Notes under the pieces: generated by a model
Told to the model about the DNA's origin: nothing
The model's input: the letters and a program-made list of their open reading frames with translations, nothing else
Databases searched by the model: none
NCBI GenBank assembly: GCA_003164075.1
Contig: PLRZ01000590.1
Location: 10,841-21,140 of the forward strand
Direction: 5' to 3'
Source of the DNA: Bryobacterales bacterium
Lineage (GTDB): Bacteria > Acidobacteriota > Terriglobia > Bryobacterales > Bryobacteraceae
DNA: 10,300 nt
Made by a program: the position numbers and the translations under genes
Part shown: positions 6,560 to 10,300 of the stretch, piece after piece
How the letters are laid out: the number at the start of each line of letters is the position of its first letter
Numbering within the stretch: the first letter of the stretch is position 1

Positions 6560-6736
6560 ATGCGATATAGATTCGGACATAGCCCGGGAGGTTCATTGCC
6601 TGAATCTTACCGACTGCACGAACTCAAAGGGAATCAGGCGGGTGTCTGGGCTGTCGTTGCGGACAAGAACTGGCGGGTTACCTTCCGCTTTGAAGGCGGC
6701 AACGCACACGATGTCGGTTTCGTTGATTATCATTAG
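6560..6736 (+). pseudogene. higB: HigB-type (RelE-like) toxin, 5'-truncated
   Basis: HigB cleaves mRNA on the ribosome. The 58-codon frame ends with the HigB core: YRLHELKGN, then VWAVVADKNWRVTFRFEGG and DVGFVDYH, with the typical final His directly before TAG. Family members have about 90 residues; here the N-terminal 30-35 residues (the first helices) are missing. Upstream in this frame there is a TGA at 6494, and no other frame shows a HigB N-terminus. Homology seems to begin near 6595; the DNA before it is palindromic repeat, which suggests that the 5' part was lost or replaced. The higA Shine-Dalgarno overlaps its stop, and higA starts 10 bp later, the normal toxin-antitoxin order for higBA. 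A working short toxin is not excluded but looks unlikely. Confidence 0.75.
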
Positions 6737-6746
6737 GGAGAATCCA

Positions 6747-7031
6747 ATGAGAATGAAGAACCCGCCCCATCCGGGCCGTATTGTTCGGGACGAATGTCTA
6801 GAGGCGCTGGGCCTCTCGGTGACGGCAGGCGCACGCATCCTCGGGGTGACGCGCCAGGCGCTTAATAATCTGGTGAATCAAAAGGCGGGCATTTCTCCCG
6901 AAATGGCGGTGCGGCTCACCAAAGCCTTCGGCAGCACTGCCGAAACCTGGCTCCGGATGCAGGTCACGTACGACCTCGCGCAGGTAGCCGAATCCGAAAT
7001 CGACGTGAAGCCGTACCGTAAAGCATCCTGA
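6747..7031 (+). CDS. higA: HigA-family XRE antitoxin
   Basis: The 94-residue antitoxin would neutralise HigB and repress its own operon through a helix-turn-helix. The opening NPPHPGRIVRDECLEALGLS (5-24) is the HigA signature, followed by the XRE helix-turn-helix VTAGARILGVTRQALNNLVN (25-44). Then comes AGISPEMAVRLTKAFGSTAETWLRMQ (47-72), with the conserved WLRMQ and the dimer helix, and YDLAQ. The ATG at 6747 is chosen over any upstream start in the longer open frame. It has an AGGGAG Shine-Dalgarno at 6735-6740 with 6 bp spacing, it gives the standard family N-terminus, and the frame upstream of it is repeat DNA plus higB in another frame. The gene appears intact although its toxin partner is truncated. 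Product and family are firm. Confidence 0.93.
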   Translation: MRMKNPPHPGRIVRDECLEALGLSVTAGARILGVTRQALNNLVNQKAGISPEMAVRLTKAFGSTAETWLRMQVTYDLAQVAESEIDVKPYRKAS

Positions 7032-7127
7032 TCGGTTCCGAAGCACGCCGGAGCATCAAATGTTGGGCGACTGGACACGGCAGCACACCGAAGGGAAGAA
7101 AAGGTCCAAGGGAAAGAAACCGTAGGT

Positions 7128-7260
7128 TCAGAACTCCTGATGTCGTGGAATCTGCAGTGAGCCCGAAGGTGGGGCAGGCGGTGCTCGCCTGCCCTCTATC
7201 CTATTCGAGCAGCGGGCCTAATTCAGCGCGGGCAGGCAGGCGGCACCGCCTGCCCCACCT
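7128..7260. mobile_element. MITE-like element, copy 2, right end missing or diverged
   Basis: These 133 bp match 2893-3025 with 6 differences counted by eye (about 95% identity), starting with the same TCAGAACTCCTGATGTCG terminus. The long stem is kept (7168-7183 with 7244-7259). This copy also has a perfect 9-bp local hairpin GGGCAGGCG/CGCCTGCCC around GTGCT (7172-7194), which copy 1 has partly lost. After 7260 only a faint resemblance to copy 1 persists for about 20 bp, and no right terminal repeat (AGGAGTTCTGA) is found before the kinase gene. It lies between the convergent ends of higA and the kinase gene, in a 352-bp gap with no other recognised feature. Confidence 0.8.
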
Positions 7261-7383
7261 TCGAAGCTCCCGCCATGGAGTGGAGCCAAAAGCCCTCCAC
7301 CGGCAACCGCCCAAATCGCTCGTTGCAGTCAGTGCCTACATGGACCGCGCCTCCACGCGGCGCCCCGCCTGAATGCCGAGAGC

Positions 7384-10104
7384 TTACTTCCCCATTGCGG
7401 CGAATTCCGGCGTCTTGCGCAACTCCGCCAGATCCGCGTCGTTCTGCACTTCGCCGATGGAATAGCCGTGCTCCAGCGCGTTCTTGAGGCTCTTGAGGGC
7501 GTCGCTGTTCTGCCGTGCCAGCGCGTAGATCACCGCCTCGCGATACATCAGATCGTTGTCGTCGGGCTCGATCTTGCGGGCCTGCTGGATATAGTCGAGA
7601 GCCCGCCCGGTTTCTCCAGTCTTGGCGTAACAAGTCGCCAGATAACCTTTGGCAAAAGCATCCTGCGGGTTCACTTCGAGAGCTTGATTGGCGACTTTGA
7701 TGGCGTCGGCATAAGCCGCGGGCGCCTTGTCCTTCTGGCTCGACCCGCGATAGGCATCCCCCAGATTGGTGCGAAAGAATGGGCTGTTGGGACTCAACTC
7801 CACGGCCTTGGCGAAATGTTTCAGCGATTCGTCGCGGTGGCCCGAAAAGAAGAGCGCCACGCCGAGCTGCGAATAGAAATCGGCTTTGTTGGGCTGCAGC
7901 GCGATGGCCTTTTCCACCGACGAAATGCATTCCTGAAACTGTCCCAGGCGATACTCGATAGCGCCCAGGTTAGCCCACCCCGCGGGATTATCGGGCGCCA
8001 GTTCCGTGACGCGGCGGCAGGCTTTGAGCGACGCCTGATTGTCTCCCAGGTTAAACGTGGCCACGCCCAGTTGCGCGAAATTCTTCCAGTAGTAGGGGTT
8101 GATCTCGGTGGCCCTTGTGAGCGCCTGGATGGCCTCGGCGCGTTTGCCGGCTTTCAGGTAAGCCATGCCCAAACGGCGGTAGCCTTCGTCGGAGTTGGGT
8201 GCCTGTTCGAGCGCCAACTGCAACTCTCCGATGGCCAGATTGGTTTTGCCGGTGATGGTGTAAATGGTGCCCAGGGAGAAATGGACCTCGGGCAGATTGG
8301 TGTTCAGCGAGTCGGCCTGCTGCGCGGCATTCAGCGCTTCGGCGGTCCACTTTTGATCTTTGGTGGCGTCATACATAGCCAGGCTGGCGTCCGCCAACCC
8401 GGTGTAGGCCAGGGCGAATCGCGGATCGCTGGCCACGGCCTGCTGAAAATCGTCGCGCGCGACGGCCAGGTTGGCCTGGTCCTGCCTGGCGCGCACCAGG
8501 TTGCGTCCCTTGAGGTACAGATCGTAGGCGGCGCGGTCGGCGGTCGGCGCCAGGTTGGTGCGCGCCAGTTCGGCGGCGGTCTCGCGGATGGTCAAGCCGG
8601 CCACCAACTTCTTGAAGACGTTGTCCTCCAGCGTGAGCAGATCTTCCCGCGCGCCGGGGAAATCCTGGTGCAAGCGGCTGCCGGGATGCTTGCCGAATTC
8701 GTCCAGCGTGACCGTGATGGAAATCTTGCCGGCCGATCCCAGCACGTTGAGACTCACCAGGTAATCGACCCCCAGCGCTTCGGCGATCTGTCGCGCGTCG
8801 GGCTTGCGCATGGCGGCCTTTACCGATTCGCCATAGGAGACATACACGTCGTCGATGCCGGCGAGCTTGGCGGTGAGCGCGTCCACCACGCCATCGGCCG
8901 CGTATTGCAGAGACGGATCGGCCACTTTCGGCGGCAGCACCGCCAGGTAATAGTGCGGCTTGACCACGGCCGGTCCCAGAATCGCGCGCCGCGCCGCCGG
9001 GATGGCGAACAGCAACGCCGCCAGCAACACCACTGCCGCGGCCGCCAGTCCCCACCGGTTCCGGCGCTCCGGCGGGGCGGGCTTCCGCTCGCGGCCATCC
9101 AGATCGTCGAGGATTTCGCGGGCGCTCTGGTAGCGGCGGGCCGGATCTTTCACCAGGCATTTCAGAATGATCTCGGCGAGATAGTCGGGTATCCCCGGAT
9201 GGACCGATCGCGGATCCTGAGGCGGCTCGGTGACCCGCTGGTACATAAGCTGCATGGCCGTGTCCCCGCGAAACGGCCGCTTTCCGGTGAACATTTCGTA
9301 GACGATCAGGCCCAGCGAATAAATGTCGCTGGCCTGGGTCACCTCGCCGGCCTCCACCTGCTCGGGCGACATATAACGCGGAGTTCCCAGGATTTGGCCG
9401 GTGCGCGTCATGGTGGTGGCGGCCGCGTCGAGCGACTTGGCCAGTCCGAAATCCGTGACGTAGACGTTGTCGGACTGGTCGATCAGGATATTCTGCGGTT
9501 TGAGATCGCGATGAACTACGCCCTCGTGATGGGCGGCCTCCAGCGCGGCGCATAATTGGCGCGTGAAGTTCAGGGCGCGGTCGAAAGCCAGCGGGCCTTG
9601 CCGGCGCATGAGGCTGGCAAGGTCGGGGCCATCGACGAAAGCCATGGTGATGAACTTGACGCCGTTCCAATCGCCCATGTCGTGGATGCGCAGAATGTTC
9701 TTGTGGGAGATTTTGCTGGCCAGCAGCAACTCCTGCTTGAAGCGCTGCATGGTCTGGAGATCGTCGGCCAGGCCGGTGCGCACCAGTTTGAGCGCCACCA
9801 GGCGGTCGAGTTCGTTGTCGTAAGCCTTATAGACCGATCCCATGCCGCCCTGGCCCAGCAGCCCTTCAATGCGGTATCGGACGCCGAAAATCGTTCCCGG
9901 CGAAAGTCGGCCCTCCGGCGAAGCGGCTTTGAGATCGACCGATCCTAGAGGGTCGGTGAGATTGACGGCCGGCGCCGATTCGTTAATGGGGAGCCCGTCT
10001 AACGCGACAGTCCGCGCATCGTCGGGGAACTGCAACGCGCACCCGCATTGGCCGCAAAAACGTACGGTGTCCGGGTTGGCGGCGCTGCATTTGGAGCACA
10101 CCAT
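7384..10104 (-). CDS. Membrane Ser/Thr protein kinase with zinc ribbon, TolB/FlgO-like domain and TPR repeats
   Basis: A 906-residue Hanks-type kinase signalling from the membrane. An N-terminal zinc ribbon comes first (Cys3, Cys6, Cys17, Cys20). The kinase domain spans about 77-335: glycine loop GQGGMGSVYKA (84-94), ATP-anchoring Lys106, catalytic HRDLKPQN (198-205), DFG (218-220), an activation loop rich in Thr (230-241), SPEQ (246-249) and DIYSLG (260-265). Both the RD signature and DFG are intact, so it should be active. One membrane helix is at about 351-370. Beyond it, YYLAVLPPKVADPSLQYAAD and the stretch to about 470 resemble the TolB N-terminal/FlgO-like domain seen in such kinases. 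From about 525 to 880 there are roughly eight TPR-like repeats (for example LALAYTGLADASLAMY-like units and PNSDEGYRRLGMAYLKAGKR). The C-terminal half should lie outside the inner membrane if the kinase is cytoplasmic. The ATG at 10104 is chosen because the first zinc-ribbon Cys follows directly. The gene is monocistronic. Targets and ligand are not visible. Confidence 0.93.
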   Translation of the reverse strand: MVCSKCSAANPDTVRFCGQCGCALQFPDDARTVALDGLPINESAPAVNLTDPLGSVDLKAASPEGRLSPGTIFGVRYRIEGLLGQGGMGSVYKAYDNELDRLVALKLVRTGLADDLQTMQRFKQELLLASKISHKNILRIHDMGDWNGVKFITMAFVDGPDLASLMRRQGPLAFDRALNFTRQLCAALEAAHHEGVVHRDLKPQNILIDQSDNVYVTDFGLAKSLDAAATTMTRTGQILGTPRYMSPEQVEAGEVTQASDIYSLGLIVYEMFTGKRPFRGDTAMQLMYQRVTEPPQDPRSVHPGIPDYLAEIILKCLVKDPARRYQSAREILDDLDGRERKPAPPERRNRWGLAAAAVVLLAALLFAIPAARRAILGPAVVKPHYYLAVLPPKVADPSLQYAADGVVDALTAKLAGIDDVYVSYGESVKAAMRKPDARQIAEALGVDYLVSLNVLGSAGKISITVTLDEFGKHPGSRLHQDFPGAREDLLTLEDNVFKKLVAGLTIRETAAELARTNLAPTADRAAYDLYLKGRNLVRARQDQANLAVARDDFQQAVASDPRFALAYTGLADASLAMYDATKDQKWTAEALNAAQQADSLNTNLPEVHFSLGTIYTITGKTNLAIGELQLALEQAPNSDEGYRRLGMAYLKAGKRAEAIQALTRATEINPYYWKNFAQLGVATFNLGDNQASLKACRRVTELAPDNPAGWANLGAIEYRLGQFQECISSVEKAIALQPNKADFYSQLGVALFFSGHRDESLKHFAKAVELSPNSPFFRTNLGDAYRGSSQKDKAPAAYADAIKVANQALEVNPQDAFAKGYLATCYAKTGETGRALDYIQQARKIEPDDNDLMYREAVIYALARQNSDALKSLKNALEHGYSIGEVQNDADLAELRKTPEFAAMGK

Positions 10105-10118
10105 TGCACGTATGGTTC

Positions 10119-10147
10119 ATTATATGCGGCTTGGCGCAAGCTTTCAG
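10119..10147 (-). promoter_or_regulatory. Sigma70-like promoter of the kinase gene
   Basis: On the minus strand a perfect -10 box TATAAT (10124-10119) follows CTGAAA (10147-10142, four of six matches to TTGACA) at the ideal 17-bp spacing. Transcription would start near 10112, leaving a leader of about 8 nt. No Shine-Dalgarno is seen before the ATG at 10104, so initiation on a nearly leaderless message is implied. Confidence 0.55.
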
Positions 10148-10275
10148 CACGCCTCGCACGTCTGCACGCTGTCTAAGAAAGCGCGCAAGAATAACTTCGC
10201 AGCGAAGCATCGTGGCGCAGGCTCTCAGTCCAAGGTCACTTACTTTCGCAGAGACGGAATTCTGCATCATTCGTG

Positions 10276-10300
10276 TGGCAGCCAATCATGGCTGCAGCCG
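10276..10300. repeat. REP-like palindrome at window edge
   Basis: GCAGCC (10278-10283) pairs with GGCTGC (10290-10295) around AATCAT, preceded by CGTGTG and followed by AGCCG. It resembles the hairpin at 6419-6436 with its CGTGGG prefix and following CCG, and is probably the beginning of another copy that continues beyond the window. Confidence 0.5.

Noticed and set aside
6396..6746. Long N-terminal extension of higA to an upstream ATG
   Set aside because: The extension translates palindromic repeat DNA and higB in the wrong frame; the ATG at 6747 has a strong Shine-Dalgarno and the family N-terminus.
7345..7360. Hairpin CCGCG/CGCGG shortly after the kinase stop as a terminator
   Set aside because: The stem is only 5 bp and no T-tract follows, so there is too little to call an intrinsic terminator.
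7468..9555. A 695-codon open frame on the plus strand
   Set aside because: It lies entirely antisense to the kinase gene, has no recognisable domain and shows the composition expected of the complement of GC-rich coding sequence.
9983..10285. Minus-strand frame of 100 codons covering the kinase start region
   Set aside because: It runs in another frame through the kinase 5' end and across the promoter, without recognisable domains.

Overview
The window looks like a piece of an Acidobacteriota chromosome, most plausibly the Bryobacteraceae/Solibacter side of the phylum. This is inference. It rests on the high G+C content, a one-piece Ser/Thr kinase with TM and TPR domains, a remnant of the large MacB/FtsX-type (ADOP) permease family, several glycan-degrading enzymes, and intergenic DNA full of short GC-rich palindromic repeats. 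No rRNA, tRNA, CRISPR array or intact transposase was seen.

Layout. (1) 1-2459, housekeeping and catabolic genes: the 3' part of a GH95 alpha-L-fucosidase (+), a Maf nucleotide pyrophosphatase (-) whose 3' end overlaps it tail to tail, and a divergently read class III PPK2 polyphosphate kinase (+). (2) 2460-3311, a scrapyard: two CACAGAG-type tandem motifs flanking a small hairpin, then the C-terminal remnant of an ABC permease (-) split by a 216-bp MITE-like element. The element has 18-bp terminal inverted repeats and a 3-bp target duplication; removing it restores the permease frame exactly. (3) 3312-4592, a secreted CE7-type acetyl esterase (-). (4) 4883-5526, a PIN toxin/RHH antitoxin pair (-) in which the toxin carries an in-frame TGA. 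(5) 5764-6294, a YgjV-like membrane protein (-). (6) 6295-7383, a higBA locus (+) with a 5'-truncated toxin and an intact antitoxin, flanked by palindromic repeats and by a second, right-truncated copy of the element from region 2. (7) 7384-10104, a 906-residue zinc-ribbon/kinase/TM/TolB-FlgO-like/TPR protein (-) with a good sigma70-type promoter almost directly before its start codon. A further repeat palindrome lies at the window edge.

How the parts relate. The fucosidase and the acetyl esterase both fit breakdown of decorated plant or microbial polysaccharides, but they are not in one operon. Maf and PPK2 both act on nucleotide pools and share a 48-bp divergent spacer. Both toxin-antitoxin loci show the same state: toxin broken, antitoxin intact. 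The most novel material is the element family (copies at 2893 and 7128, about 95% identical over 133 bp). It combines a REPIN-like double hairpin with transposon-type ends.
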